Source: Cacajao melanocephalus (lineage: Eukaryota; Chordata; Mammalia; Primates; Pitheciidae). From it: a stretch of DNA of 64,000 bases. Positions within the stretch are counted from its first letter, which is position 1. The number at the start of each line of letters is the position of its first letter. The stretch spans positions 62,001-126,000 of the forward strand of contig CAUYLG010022336.1 of the NCBI GenBank assembly GCA_963573385.1. The letters are read 5' to 3'. The translations under genes were made by a program, and so were the position numbers. A model generated the notes under the pieces. That model searched no databases. It worked only from the letters and a program-made list of their open reading frames with translations, and was not told the DNA's origin. Shown here piece by piece: positions 13,262 to 27,728 of the stretch.

Positions 13262-13715
13262 ATTGACTTTCATTTGCTTCTTTGCTCTTGTGAGTTTTGC
13301 AAATTCTTTATACATTCTGGATACAAGTCTTTTATCAAATGTAAGATAGGCAAATATTTTATTGTAGTCTGTGGTTTGAATTTCCATTTTCTTAACAGTG
13401 TCACTCAAAGAGCAGAAGTTTTAAATTTTAATAAAGTCCAATGTTTCATTTTAGTCTTTTAGAACTGTGCTTTTGATATGTTTAAGAAAACTTTGCATTG
13501 TCTTTTTACTAGCAAATATGATGTTCTGTGTCGGGTTTTCATAGATGTCATATTATCAGTTTTATGAAATTCCCTTCATTTCCTAGTTACATGAAGATTT
13601 TTGTGAAGGGGATATTTGGGGCTTTTGTCAAATGCTTTTTCTACATGCATAGAGATGAATATGTGTGTGGGATTTTTTTTAGTTTGTTAATAGTATGATA
13701 AATTATACATTGCTT
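13262..13715 (-). mobile_element. L1M LINE fragment with internal deletion
   Basis: The left part ('aaattctttatacattctggatacaagtcttttatcaaa', 'aagtccaatgtttcat') is antisense L1 from the end of ORF2 and the 3' region. The part from about 13580 ('gaaggggatatttggggcttttgtcaaatgctttttctacatgcat') is antisense ORF2 further upstream. The jump between them indicates a deletion or a second piece. The 62-codon frame at 13274-13462 is repeat-derived. Confidence 0.8.
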
Positions 13716-14039
13716 GCTTTGCAGTAGGAGTGGCTTAAAACAACACATCTTTCTTATCTTACAACCCTGTAGGTCCAGGGTTGAAATCAGATGTCTGTAA
13801 AGCTGCATGACCTACTGCAGGCCTATCCAGGTTGTTGGCAGAATTCAGTTATACAGGGTTCTAGGACTGAGGTCTTCCTTGTCTTGCTGGCGTCAGCTGA
13901 GGGCACCCTTTGCTCTCAGAGTCCTCTCTCTCTGTTGCCTGTGGGTCCTCCATCTGGGAACCAGCACTGGCTGGCCACGTTCCTCTCAGGTTACCACATC
14001 TCTTTTGCCTCTTTTGCTGCTGCACCTAGTATTTTCCCA
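13716..14039. repeat. Unnamed dispersed repeat, possibly a MaLR/MLT1-like LTR in antisense
   Basis: 'gtggcttaaaacaacacatctttcttatcttacaaccctgtaggtcc' resembles the antisense end of MLT1-type LTRs (GTGGCTTAAAACAACA...TTATTATCTCACAGTTCTG). The remainder is too diverged to name. Two overlapping frames of 92 and 97 codons lie here without recognisable domains. An alternative is a hAT element. Confidence 0.4.
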
Positions 14040-14490
14040 TGGTGCTTTCTCCATTCTCTTTCTAATTAATGTAAAGTGGAGTTTTCCAGAGGCTTCGTGA
14101 CACTGAGATATTTCAAGATTGAATGCAGAAGCTGATACCAAAATCTAGCTGTCTTCTTTTTAGTTAAAAATTAAGATTTCAAAAAATGGTAAACGGTGCT
14201 ATTTTTTTGGTAACACAATTATTTTGATATTAATATGTTACTGATATTGATATGGAATGCGTTTATTTTACTCTTAATTTATAAAAGTTACAAATTATTT
14301 AAATTATAAATTATTTTAAAAAGTAAATAACTTTTAAGTAATTTATAAAAATATTTTTATAATTTCAATTTTAATTTCCAATACAATAAATATTAATAGA
14401 TATAACTACTATAAATCCTTTTAGAATCTTCAAAAATATTTTAACACTGTAAAAGGGTTCCTGAGAACAACAATAAAGGTTAAGGAGTGC
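14040..14490 (+). mobile_element. hAT-Charlie-type element, right part
   Basis: 'gtggagttttccagaggcttcgtgacactgagat', 'gattgaatgcagaagctgata' and 'gtaaaagggttcctgagaac' match in order the middle and right end of the element at 25332-25840. It picks up where the left part at 12469-12570 stops, so the two are probably one insertion later split. Confidence 0.75.
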
Positions 14491-15099
14491 TCTGGAGGGT
14501 CTCACACCAGCACTGGAATAATCCAGCCAGAAAAACCCCATTACTGCTGTTCACATCTCACTCACTGACCCACAGCAGTCGTAGACTCACCCTACCAGAA
14601 AGCAGTCAGGTAATTCTGTCCCATAAGACAGAGAGCTGGAAATACTAAGAGAACAGCATTGATAACTACTGCTGACGCCACACCCGCCTCTACCAAGATT
14701 TATACGGAGAGGAATCCCCCAAAGGAAATGTGCTTAAGAGGTTGAGAAGTTAAAACTATAAAAAAAGCCCACCACGTACCCTGTGGTTCATGGGAGCATG
14801 TTTAATTATTTAGAAAATGCAACAATTCGCTTCTTCCAGTTAGAACAAAAACCATCTGCCTACAAGAGAGGTCATGATGTATCACATAGCTATTTGTTAA
14901 TTGTAGGTTATAAATCCCAGATTATTCTCTTAAGCATTTATATTTTCCCATTTCTAGAGTATGCCTTTGCATAAGTCTGTCGCAGTATCTGTGCTAAGGA
15001 GAGACTGGAATTATAACGCATATAAGTAGCTCTCAATAAATCAGTGGTTGAGGACTGAAGAACAGAATTTTAGTATGCTTTGAAAAATCAAAATGTGAG
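14491..15099. other. Unassigned sequence
   Basis: I recognise no gene or repeat family. A 63-codon frame at 14783-14974 has no recognisable domain. Confidence 0.4.
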
Positions 15100-15560
15100 G
15101 ATTGCATATTGTACTTCTATTTGATGCTATTGCAGAATCATTATCCATATTTCAATAAGTCTAATTTAATTTGCAGGGCTTCACAAATGCTGCTCAACAA
15201 GGGAATATTTTCAGAGCTATTTACGTTTAAGATAGTTTAAGAAGATACAATGTGTCACCTGCATGACACACTTGTGTCATACAGACACAACCCTTTATTA
15301 AAGAAGCATTTTTAGCATAATTAATATTTTATGTCTTGGATGAAGCCATAAGCATTGTATTGTAAAGTACTGAAGAGTAACACCTGTGGGAAATTATTGT
15401 TAAATCTCACTGCTGTCAATTCTCTTGCCTCCTTTTAATTGGCTAATTTTAATCTGCTATTTGTGGGAAAATCAGATAATTCAGCTTAACATAATTATAT
15501 GCAAAAAGAGTCAACAAGCTCTAAGTAAAGCCCAAATTATTCTCCTATGAGTCAAATGCA
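15100..15560. other. Candidate conserved non-coding element
   Basis: The stretch is non-repetitive and rich in ATTA/TAAT-type homeodomain motifs ('ccttttaattggctaattttaatctg', 'cataattatatgcaaa'). It also contains the inverted repeat ATGACACA-CT-TGTGTCAT at 15263-15280. This composition is typical of developmental enhancers, but no conservation data are available, so the call is inference. Confidence 0.3.
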
Positions 15561-15964
15561 TGAGCTTTCATATACTTATACATACATCACACATATTATG
15601 GCATTTATGTCGGGGGAGATGAAAGTGCATTTTGCTTAATTATTTTCTTCACATCCTGGATTTTGGCTATGTTATAACTAGTTGAAATTAAGTGTATGTA
15701 GTTTCTAGATAAGTTACATTTTACTAAATTTGGTAAGATGCATCATTCAACTGTCAAAGAAGAGCATCGCATAAGCACCTACAAATAGATAATACTAAGC
15801 AAAATTTGCCTAAGTAACATAAAATAAAGAAACTGTATTATTTCTCCTAAGATGAAACTGTGTTCATTTTCTTCTTTTGATCTACAAAATGAACACTCAT
15901 ATTTCAGAAGCATAGTGTAATGACAAGAATTACAGGAATTATAATCAGAGATCCTGAATTTTAA

Positions 15965-16135
15965 TTAAGAAGTCCTAAGTGCCTGGTACATGCTCTTGGT
16001 GGCAAACCGCAACCCTCTGCTCACCTAATACTTCTTAAGATCCTGAAGAGAAGTGCAACGAACTTTATTTCACAGACGAAAAAAAATGAGGCTCAGCAAG
16101 TGAAGGTGCAGATATGATGGCAAAACCCATGCAGT
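15965..16135 (-). repeat. MIR SINE
   Basis: 'tcacagacgaaaaaaaatgaggctcagcaagtgaaggtgcag' matches the antisense MIR core (ACAGATGAGGAAACTGAGGCTCAGAGAGGTTAAG), preceded by a diverged left part. Confidence 0.65.
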
Positions 16136-16239
16136 TAATTGCTCACTGTCCTCCACTGCCTTTCCTTTAACATACGCCAGGCTCTCTGACAGTGGCCAAG
16201 CTATACAACTTTCAAGGACTTCACCGATTTATTTGCATC

Positions 16240-16370
16240 TCCCTCAATCCATTCATTAATCTCTTAATGAATTCATTTCACAAATATTTACAGACCATCT
16301 ACTAAGACTCGCTCACTGTGCAAAGAGCTGAAAATACGAAACTGTTAAAGAAAACTTTATAATATCTGTT
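16240..16370 (-). repeat. L2 LINE 3' end, antisense
   Basis: 'attcatttcacaaatatttacagaccatctactaagac...gtgcaaagagctgaaaatac' corresponds to the reverse complement of the L2 tail (TTCATTCAACAAATATTTATTGAGTGCCTACTATG...GCTGGGGATAC). Confidence 0.65.
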
Positions 16371-17161
16371 AGAAGAATCAGATGGAATTATTTATAAATA
16401 GGTTGTAGATTATAAAATGCTAGTGTGTTGCCATGTTTGTTCATTTGCCATTTGATTTTGCTTACAACTGTGTAGACCAGAGATGACTGTTGGCCCCAAA
16501 CAACCCCTAACCCTGGCAGAGGTGACCTAATCCAAGAACTCTGCCCCAGTGAGGTCCTCCATAGCACAGTGACTTAGTCAGTCAAGCAAATCTGGTCTCA
16601 GTGAGTTAAGACTCTGAGATACCCAAGAAGAGATCCTCAGAAAGTAGAAGCAGGAATAGCAGACAGATCAGCAGAATGACTGTAAGGACTTTGAAAGTTC
16701 TTTTGCATTCTGAACTGCATTCCAGTTTTTGATGACATCTATCATGCACCCATGAAAATGTTTTGTTTTCTTGCTCCCATGGTCAGAATGTGTCTTAGGC
16801 CTTTGAGTCTTTCAGTTTATATATTTTACCTTGCTTTCAAAACCATAAAGCATATACATATAAATTGTTACCACCAGTATAATTGCTGACAAGTGCTGCT
16901 GCTTGGCCTGATTTCATTAAATAGCAAAAGATTTAAATTTTTGGCTAGTATGTGCTAATCTCCTTATGTGGCTATGTTCCAGGATTATCTTTCAACGGTT
17001 CCTTTCTAAAATAATATTAAGCTCTTTTCTTGGTTTGCTTTAATCCATTTAACAGCTCACAACTCTGAACCAATTAGTGAGAAATATTCTTAGTGACACA
17101 ATTGTCAGTATAATTGTTAAGATTTGTCTGAAGATGGATTCTTCTATCTTACGTTTAGTCA
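16371..17161. other. Unassigned sequence
   Basis: 16470-16680 is somewhat richer in G/C ('gaccagagatgactgttggccccaaac') and may be an old repeat that I cannot name. Nothing else is recognisable. Confidence 0.4.
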
Positions 17162-20080
17162 GTTTTACTGAGGTATAATTAATGAGCAGTAAAATTAATG
17201 AATTTTAAGTTTATAATTCAGAGTTTTAACAAAATGCATGCAGTCATGTAACCACTAAAACTATCATGATGTAGAATGTCATCACCCCAACCTTTCCTCG
17301 CATATGTTTAATCTTAATCCCTCTCCAACCCTCGACCCCTGACAACCAGGAATTTGTTTTCTATCATCATAATTCTGCTTTTCCTGGAATGTTATATCCA
17401 TGAAAACACAGCATGGGGTCCCCTTTGCATCTAGCTTCTTTCAGGTAATATAATGCTTTTGAGAGTTATCTCTATTGATAGTTTTTTTTCATTACTGAGC
17501 AGTATTCCATTGTAGTATTCATGCATATCACATTTGCTTGCAACAGCAAAAAGCTAATGAACAATTGAGTACTTTTCTGGCTTCTGACTATTATTTTTTG
17601 TTAAAAAAGCTGCTCTGAATATTTGCACGTAAGTCTGTGTGTGAACAAAAATTTCATTTCTGATGGGGCAAGACTTAAGAATAATAACACTGGCTGGGCA
17701 CAGTGGCTCATACCTGTAATCCCAGCACTTTGGGAGGCCAAGGCAGTCAGATCACTTGAGGTCAGGGGTTCAAGACCAGCCTGGCCAACGTGGTGAAACC
17801 CCATTTCTACTAAAAATGCAACAACAAAAAATTAGTTGGGCATGGTGGCAGATGCCTGTAATCCCAACTACAATGGAGGTTGAGGCAGAAGAATTGCTTG
17901 AACCCAGTAAAACGGAGGTTGTAGTGAGCCGAGATTGTGCCACTGCACCCCAGCCTGGGTTACAGAGTAAGACTTCAGCTCAAAAAAACAAAAACAAAAA
18001 CAGAAAAACAAAACAGAATAGTAACACAGGTCATATAGGAAGTATATGTTTCATTTTACAAGAAACTGCTGTTTAAATGTCTTCCAGTAAAATGAACCAT
18101 GTTTGCATTCCCCTTAGTGATATATAAGAGTTCCAGTTGTTTCACATGGTTGCCTACACTTGGGATTGAAAGTCCTTTAAGCTATTCAGGTGTGTGCTTA
18201 GTAGTATCTCATTGCATTTTTAACTTTCATTTCCCTAGTGAGTAATATGCTAAGCATGTTTTCAGGTGTTTGTATCCCCTTTGCTGAAATATCTGTTCAA
18301 ATATTCTGACCACTGGTTTACTGAGTCATTTCTCTCTCTCTCTATCTTTTTTTTTTTTTTTTTTTATTATTGAGTTGAAAGAGTTCTTTACATGTTCTGA
18401 ACACAAATCCTTTATCAGGCATGTATTTTTAAAATGCTTCTTCCCAGTCTGTGGCTTCTATTTTGTTTAATTGTATCTTTCAGAGAAGAAAAATGTTTAA
18501 TGTTTCTGCTGTGTTCTATTTAATAAATCTTTGCTGTAACTAAAGTTAAGGTTTTCTTCCATTATTTCTACTAGAAGTTGCATGGTTTTAGCTACGAATA
18601 TTTGCAAATGGTGTGACATGGGAGTCAAGGTTTATTTTTCAGATGTGGATGGCAATTATTCAAAATCATTTCAAAAGATTATTATTTCCTTATTTAATTA
18701 CTTTGGTAATTTCTTGAAAATTGACTAACCATATATGTGGAGGATCTATTTCTTAATTCTCTTTTCTATTTCACTACTCTGTGTCGACCTTATGCCAAAG
18801 CCACACTGTGTAGAGTACTGCAGCTTTACATTAAGTCTGAAAATCAGTTTTGTACATCCTCCAGCTATATTGTATTTTTTTAGATGACTTTGATTATTCA
18901 AAGTTTTTATTTCATCTCCATATCAGTTTTATACTTGGTTTGTCAATTTCCACAGAAAAACCTATGGAAAGTTTGACTGGAATTACATTCAGTCTATAGA
19001 TCACTCTGTACAGAATTGACACAGTAATAATATTGAGTATTCCAACTCATAGCATGGTACATTTTTCTATTTATTTGAGACTTTTCTAACCTTTCTCAAC
19101 AATGCAGTTTTCAATATTTAGACCTAACATATATTCTATTACATTTATGTGTATATATTTCATATTCTCCAATCCTATTGTAAATGGTGACTTACAAATT
19201 TTTAATTATCATTTGCTCATTGCTAGCATATAAAAATATATTTTTTATACATTAGTCTTGCTTACTGCAAACTTGGTAAACCCACTTGTAGGTTTGAGTA
19301 GATTTTGGATAATTCCTCAAGATTTTCTACAAAAACAATCATGTTAGAAGGCTCTACTGCTTCCTTTTCAAACTGTATGATTTATTTAAAGACTTGTTAG
19401 GCAGGCTAGGGTATCTGGAAAACGCTGGATAGGAGTGCATATCCGTGTCTTGTGTCTGAACTTAGAAGAAAAGCATATTACCATATTAGAGCATGTTAAC
19501 TACATGTTTTTCAATAATGCCCTTTGTCAGTTTGCAGGAGTTCCCTTCTATTTCTAGTATGCTGAGAATTTTTATCATGAATGGATCCTAAATTTAGTCA
19601 AATACTTTTTCCTTTTGAAAACATCTGTTAGTATGTTGAATTTCAATGCTTCATTTTTCAAATCTTAAAGCCAACCTTGCATTTTTGGGATAAATCCTAT
19701 TTGGTCATGATGTATCACATTTTTTATTTATTGATATTAAATTTTTTAAAAGGAGTTTTGTTTCTATGTGAATGAAGAATATTGGTCTGGAATGTTATGT
19801 TTCTGTAAAGAATTTTTCTGATTTTTGTATCATAAAATATATTGAGAAGTATTTTGTCTTCTATTTTCTAAAAAAAAAAAAAGTCTGTGTAGACTTGAAA
19901 TTATACTTTCTTTAAATGTTAGTAGAATTTACCAATGAAGATTTATGGCCTTGAAGTTTGTTTGCTCATCATTTGTTAGTTTTGTTAGGTTGTTTGGTGG
20001 AAAACTTTTAAGCTATGCAATTTCTTTAATCAATACAGGTTATATTACATGCTATCTATTTTGGGAAAATTGGGATTTCT
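17162..20080 (-). mobile_element. Ancient L1M LINE, antisense, interrupted by an Alu
   Basis: The 3' end lies on the left ('tttactgaggtataattaatgagcagtaaaa'), continues through 3' untranslated sequence ('gagcagtattccattgtag', 'aaagctgctctgaatatttgcacg') and after the Alu enters antisense ORF2. ORF2 signs include 'gggataaatcctatttggtcatgatgtatcac' and 'tttggtggaaaacttttaagctatgcaatttctttaat'. All frames are broken. About 2.6 kb remains without the Alu at 17692-18014. The element ends at an orientation switch near 20080 (see 20385-20575). Confidence 0.85.
17692..18014 (+). mobile_element. Alu SINE, full length, with target-site duplication
   Basis: It starts GGCTGGGCACAGTGGCTCATACCTG and ends in an A-rich tail with CAAAAA repeats. 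Target duplications are AGAATAATAACAC (17678-17690) and AGAATAGTAACAC (18015-18027), 12 of 13 bases identical. It inserted into the older L1M. The 67- and 106-codon frames on the two strands here are Alu-derived. Confidence 0.97.
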
Positions 20081-20384
<304 letters not shown>

Positions 20385-20575
20385 AAAATTAGGATTTCTA
20401 AAAACATAAAGGTATCAGGAAAAGTAAATAGCACATTTCTAAATTATATATGTATCAGAGAACACATAATAAAAGGGAAATCAGAAGTTGTTCCAACTGA
20501 ACATGAAAATGAAAACACATCACAGTTTGTAAAATACAGCTAAAACTGTATTTACCAAGAAATTTACTTAATCAT
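20385..20575 (+). mobile_element. L1M ORF2 segment in inverted orientation
   Basis: 'caactgaacatgaaaatgaaaacacatcacagtttgtaaaatacagctaaaa' is sense L1 ORF2 (the AATGAAAA...ACACAACATACC...AAAGCAGT region), diverged. In L1 this lies just upstream of the ORF2 part found antisense at the right end of 17162-20080. Inverted 5' sequence next to an antisense 3' portion is the arrangement left by twin priming. Confidence 0.7.
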
Positions 20576-22365
<1,790 letters not shown>

Positions 22366-22679
22366 TGAAAGTTTTTAAAATTCCAACCACTCAAAATAGT
22401 AAAAGGCAGGTCTATGTTAGTAAATAACACATGTTTACAGTGCCTCGTTTCTATTGCTTATGGAAATTATAACTGGAAGATTAGATATTTAAATTGCTAC
22501 CAAAGAAACTGAAACAGCATCAATATTTATGTGTTGTATAAAAATGATCCATCAAGTGCTCACACTTAGTATCAGTAGTAGTTGGATAAGGTGACATATA
22601 TCCTCTTCTGTAACCTAAAATACATAGTATCATCTGTAAATTACTATTGTCAAAAATGTTATAATAAATGTCATCAAGT

Positions 22680-23400
22680 TATTTTTTAATAACCTTTACT
22701 AACTTTGGAGCAGTTTATGTTCATTACAGAGTTCTCATATACCTCCTCCCCAACATGTGCAGAGTTTCTCATGCCATCAACATTCCCATGCAGATAGATA
22801 CCTTTGTTACAACTGATGAGTCTGTATTGACATATCACTATCGCCTAAAGCCCACAGTTTACATTAGGAATCACTTTTAGTGTTGTGCATTCTATGGGTT
22901 TAAATAAATGTATAGTAACATGCATCTACCATTATTTAGTATCATACAGAATAGTTTCACTGGCCTAAAACTCCTCTGTACTCTGATTTTCTATCCATTT
23001 CTCACTCAACCCTGATCTTATCATTGTCTCCATAGTTTTATCTTTACCAGAAGGTGAGATAGTTGGACTCATACAGTATGTACTCTTTTCAGATTAACTT
23101 ATTTCACTTACTAATATGCATTTAAGGTTCCTCCATGTCTTTCCATGGTTTCACAGTTAATTTCTTTTTAGCACTGGATAATTTTCTATTGTTTGGATGT
23201 ACCTCAGTTTATTCATTTACATACTGAAGGGTAACTTAGTTGTTTCCAAGATTTGGCAATTATGCATAAAGCTACTTAAACATATGTATTCAGGTGATTG
23301 TGTAGTATCAGTTTTCAATTTATCTGAGTAAATAACAAGGCACAGAGATGTTTAGTTTAGTAAGAAATTGGCAAACTGTCTTCTAAAGTGGTCATTATCA
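22680..23400 (-). mobile_element. L1M LINE 3' region, antisense
   Basis: 'tttgttgtgcattctatgggtttaaataaatg'-type text, 'agtatcatacagaatagtttcactggcctaaaa', 'gcatttaaggttcctccatgtctttccatgg' and 'aagattggc...gcataaagctacttaaac' are the antisense 3' part of an L1M element in the expected order. The 70-codon frame at 22668-22880 is repeat-derived. Confidence 0.85.
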
Positions 23401-23409
23401 CATATTTAG

Positions 23410-23588
23410 ATGAACTTTCCAGTTACTGAAAATACAGGTGATCAAATGGTTCATGAAATAAAAGTGTGGATGAATCAAATAAGGCACAATATTAGCAACT
23501 GCTGAGTTTAAGTGATAACTATATAGATGATATATTTTTCCAATACTTCTGTATGTCTGACAATTTTCCTAAAAAAAAAAAAAAAAAC
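23410..23588 (+). mobile_element. L1-type 3' end with A tail
   Basis: 'agtttaagtgataactatatag...ccaatacttctgtatgtctgacaattttcctaaaa' resembles the sense 3' end of several L1M subfamilies (...CTACTTTTGTATATGTTTGAAAATTTTCATAATAAAA), followed by an 18-base A tail. Confidence 0.55.
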
Positions 23589-24339
23589 TCAAAATCTTCC
23601 GAAACTCCATGAGCAATCCTTATGGCATCTACATATAAAATAAGCCCTTATTTGTTTATCAAAAGGATAACTAGTCATTTACTAGTAAAGCACCACTATC
23701 TGAAGAAATATGTAAACTGTAATCACACTGTTAAATTAGCAACAAGGAATGCCATGTCCTGCTTACATGCTGATAGATTTCTTAGCTCCTCAAATAAAGA
23801 ATATGTTATTTTTTTCTATTATGTGAAACTTGCAAATATATTTTACTAAACAGTGCTACCTTTTGTAAAACTGATTTTTATAAGTCACTTTTAACATCTG
23901 GGAGATTTGGGGAAAATTGTATAGTTACTGGCACAGAGCTTCAAAAATAAATTATTCTGCCTTTTCTAACCATAATTAATTAATTTGCAAATTGTAAATG
24001 AATCTCTGGATCTGAATATAATAATTAGTATCACACATGCTGTATGTAGGGAATTATCAAAATCTCTTCACCACATTATTAGGTCACAAGCACAACTTTC
24101 TAAACCCACCATTATGGTGATTATTGTTTTCAATACAGTTTTTCCTTATTCTTGATTTTAAAAATAATGTTACAAATTATGCATATAAAGTGTAGGCACA
24201 ACTTTTGCTACTCGTTGTACAATTTTTAGCATTAGAGATACCACACCTACTAGATACGTGCAGGCCTGAGGAGAGCCATCTGAGAAACCAACTGCCTGCG
24301 TCAAATGAAAGAAACAGAGTTGGGGAACTGTTCTACCTA
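23589..24339. other. Unassigned sequence
   Basis: No gene or named repeat is visible. The 75-codon frame at 23622-23849 has no recognisable domain. Confidence 0.4.
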
Positions 24340-24430
24340 CTTGGACTTGAACTCCTTCTGTAGTGAGAAACTCACTACCTCAATGTAAGCAGCTGTTATG
24401 TTTTAGGTTTCCATTGTGACAAACTTTCTC
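24340..24430 (+). repeat. Possible L3/CR1-type LINE fragment
   Basis: 'gaactccttctgtagtgagaaactcactacctcaatgtaagcagc' resembles L3/CR1 sequence (...GGAGCTCACTACCTC..GAGGCAGCCCATTCC...). The fragment is short and diverged. Confidence 0.45.
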
Positions 24431-24979
24431 TGTGGGAGGACATACAAGCCCAGAGGGGCTGAGTAAGTTTATGATAGGACTGCCATATGCAATGAACACC
24501 AAAAACCAGGTGGTCCAATTCTAAAGGGAGTATGAGCTCTTTATTTGTCTTTTATGGATCCCTACCTAAAACTGCATAACGGGGGAGGATATGGCTTATG
24601 ATTATTAGTTTATAATACTGATAACACCTCCCATTTAATATACTTAGAAGCATCTCCATCATTTCAGGCAACTACATATACTTCTACATTGTTAGAGGTT
24701 TTGTTTATTTAATGTTAATCTTCTTTATAGATGTATTCACTTTCAGTGGATTTCTTTCAATTGTACCTGAGATAATATAATGTATTCATATACAGACTGT
24801 AAAATTAAATTTTGATCATATTTTTCTATTTGGGAATGATTTAGACATTTAAATACCAATTTTCTCAATACTTGGCATTTTATTCAAATTTCTTAATATT
24901 ATTAGTATGTTCCATTGGCATTTTATTCAAGTGTATTAACATTGTTAATATGTTTCATTTGCTTCTTCCTATCTTTTCT
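24431..24979. other. Unassigned sequence
   Basis: A short local near-repeat stands out: 'ggcattttattcaa' occurs twice about 50 bases apart near 24876 and 24918. Otherwise nothing is recognised. Confidence 0.4.
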
Positions 24980-25110
24980 ATTTCATTCAGTCATTTAACA
25001 CATATTTATTGAGAAATTAATTAGATAGAATACAGTATTGAATACTCCCTCCTCTTAGAGAACTTACAGTCAAGTAAGGAACATGCATATGCAAAAATAA
25101 GGTCTCTTGA
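24980..25110 (-). repeat. L2 LINE 3' end, antisense
   Basis: 'cattcagtcatttaacacatatttattgag...gaatactccctcctcttagagaacttacagtcaag' corresponds to the reverse complement of the L2 tail (CATTCATTCAACAAATATTTATTGAG...CTCATGGAGCTTACATTCTAG). Confidence 0.7.
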
Positions 25111-25331
25111 AGAGGCCAACAGGGAAGAAAATCATTTTACCCATATTTTTAACCATCATACAAACAGGCAGCAGAAAAATAAACTGATGCATGGACAGGG
25201 GGATCTCAGCATCATTGCAGCATTAAAAGTGAAGCTGAATTTTTGAGTAACTGAATGATACATCAAAACACCAAATTTTGAAGTCACCACTTTCTACAGC
25301 AGAATTACTTCATATTAAAAAATGTATAGAA

Positions 25332-25840
25332 TAGTAGTTCTCAAAGTGATTTCCAGGGTCATCTAGGGGTCACAGGGATACTTTTCAATGGGGCCCTGGA
25401 GGTCAGAACTCTCTTTATAACAATACTGAAATGTCATTTGCCTTTTTCATTCTCAGTCTCTCATGACTGTACAGTGGAGTTCCCAGAGGTTCCATGCTGT
25501 ATGATATTACAACAGTTTGAACACAGTAGAAGCAGAGAGAAGAATCCAGTTGTCTTTTAAGGAACCAGACACTAACGAGATTTGTAAAACAAATGTTAAA
25601 CAATGATATTATTCTCATCATTTTTTGTTTTGAAAACTCTGTTATTTTATAAATATGTTAACATATGAGTTTATTGTTTTTAAATAAATTTCTTTTAAAA
25701 TATCTACAGGTACTGTTTAAATTTATAAAATGATAAATTTGGTATCTATAATGCACATAATCGCAAGCTCTTCATAGTCCTGTACAAGTTCTAAGAATAT
25801 AAAGGGATCCTGATGCTTCAATATTTGAAGAACAGTGCTG
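25332..25840 (+). mobile_element. Non-autonomous hAT-Charlie-type DNA transposon, near full length
   Basis: The left end TAGTAGTTCTCAAAG and the right end ...TTTGAAGAACAGTGCTG are diverged inverted repeats of the hAT CAGTGGTTCTCAAA type. Internal blocks ('ctctcatgactgtacagtggagttcccagaggttcc', 'gcagagagaagaatccagttgtctt') match a recalled Charlie-derived family. It is about 510 bp with no coding capacity. The 68-codon reverse frame at 25415-25621 is chance. Confidence 0.8.
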
Positions 25841-26029
25841 TAAAATATTTTAAAAATAACAGCATGTAGCATCTTTTAATGCATGACACTGTTCCTTTTT
25901 TTCCCTTCAGAAATCTACAAAGTATAAAATTAAACTCTAAAATTAGATCCTTAGTTGGGTTAATATGCAAATGTCATTGTAATGGCCAGGTCATTAAAAA
26001 TATTAAAATATCAACTCATGAAATTTAAA

Positions 26030-26165
26030 GGGCTCTAAAGGAACACAGAAGTTAACTCTTTCAATTTATGATGAGAAAACAAAGGCCAAGGCCGATTAAA
26101 TCGTTTGCCATGAATCAGGCTGTTAGTTAATGCAAAACTAAACCCAGAGCTCTTCAAGTGATACG
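26030..26165 (-). repeat. MIR SINE
   Basis: 'tttatgatgagaaaacaaaggccaaggccgattaaatcg' and 'aaaactaaacccagagctcttcaag' fit the antisense MIR core and left flank. Confidence 0.65.
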
Positions 26166-27499
26166 ACTCAGATAAAATACTCTTTTATTCATAATAAACT
26201 AAATTATCATATTAAGATATTTTTATGTATAAACCATTTTCAGCCCTCTATTTATAAACCAGAAAAAAGAAAATCATAGATTTTAAGCAACAGGTGTTCA
26301 CGTTCACTGCTATTGTATCTGCATATTTTACTGATTCATCAGTCCTCCATTGCACCATTGCTACAGTTATTTACAATGAGACAGCAGAACCTGAAGAACA
26401 AAACTCCTCAAAGAGACTGAAGATGCCATTCTTCATTCAGCAATCACGCAATGGCTGAACGTGTGCCCTACTATTAATCCACTTATAATCTGAACATTAA
26501 AAACATAATAACCAAGATGTTAATGGTCTAGATCACTAAGCTAAAAATTTTAAAAACCATACTAATTGTGAATAATTATTTAAAATCCACTTATGCACAT
26601 GCACACTTGCCATGTACAATTCATTAATGTTTCTTTGTAGTTCACTGCTCCGTTCTTTCTAACTAGAATTTCAATGATGCGATAAGGAAGAAATAAAAAA
26701 GCAACAATATAAAAAGCTAAACATCAAACCTCACAACTGTCGCGATGTTGACAGGTTTCCACAGTGTGGCTTATTGACATTTGTGGTTTTTAGAATTATC
26801 AGAAAAATGATCAATGTATCGAGTGAACGTAAACCTATAATAAGTTTATATTGTCACAGCTAAGAAACCATGCATTAATTTCTTCAGGGTATTATTATAA
26901 CAACATGTAGTCACAAACAGAAGGTGCATTTCCTGTTTACTGGCTACAGAAGAAACAGGAAAATAAGGGACGAAACAGTAAATAGGGACAAAGGGAAGGT
27001 AACAAAAGAAAATGAGGAGAAAGGGAAGATAAGGAGAGAGGAGGGAAAAGAATACAGACTGGGAATAGTGGGAGAAAGGACAGGAAGAAAGCAGCAGGAG
27101 TGGGATATGAGCTCACAATTAGCAAAAGATTCAACTTATCAGAGAGATGGTCAGCAGGAAACTGTTGACACTCAGGCAATAAAGAAAGGTCTGGACTGCT
27201 TAATTCAGGCTATTTAAATGCCAGAGAACAGAATTGACATTACAGATAAAAAGTCCAAACACATAAAGCAGTAAGGGTAAAACTAAAAGCAAAAGATTAA
27301 AGAACAACTTTTGCTTCATGTATTCAATAAGAAATCTTTCCCTTCACACAAACAATAAGCAGGTTAGAAAAAGTAACTCAATCAATTTCTATTATTAAGC
27401 CATGAACTTCAGAGTACTTTGATACAGCAACCCTAGCAAACACATACAAAGACTCTCTTCATACCTGGTGTTCATTCCTCTAGTCACCCTGCATGTATC
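26166..27499. other. Repeat-poor sequence with a purine-rich tract
   Basis: 26280-26520 is non-repetitive and could be conserved ('gattcatcagtcctccattgcaccattgc'), though this is untested. 26940-27110 is strongly purine-rich on the plus strand (GGAGAAAGGGAAGATAAGG type), which yields the overlapping 97- and 80-codon frames on opposite strands. Neither resembles a known protein. Confidence 0.4.
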
Positions 27500-27660
27500 A
27501 CCACATGTAATTCTCCTTGTACCTTTATCAAGCAGGCATTATTCTAAAACCCACTTTCACACAAATGGGGAAAACAAGGCACGGAGAAGTGATGCTAATG
27601 ATTCACACTCCAAAAGTGGCTGAGCGAAGATGAGAACTCAAGCAGTTTAAATTGTATTAG
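27500..27660 (-). repeat. MIR SINE
   Basis: 'cacacaaatggggaaaacaaggcacggagaagtgatg' and 'ccaaaagtggctgagcgaagatgagaactcaagcag' match the antisense MIR core and the segment that follows it. Confidence 0.75.
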
Positions 27661-27728
27661 TTTAGCCACTACATGTACTGCCTCTCACATATAACAGCAA
27701 TTTCTAAGAGACAAAATGTCACCAGGTT

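Noticed and set aside
23410..23588. Reading 22680-23588 as one twin-primed L1
   Set aside because: The antisense and sense parts both look like 3'-end sequence, which does not fit a single 5'-inverted element; two copies are more likely.
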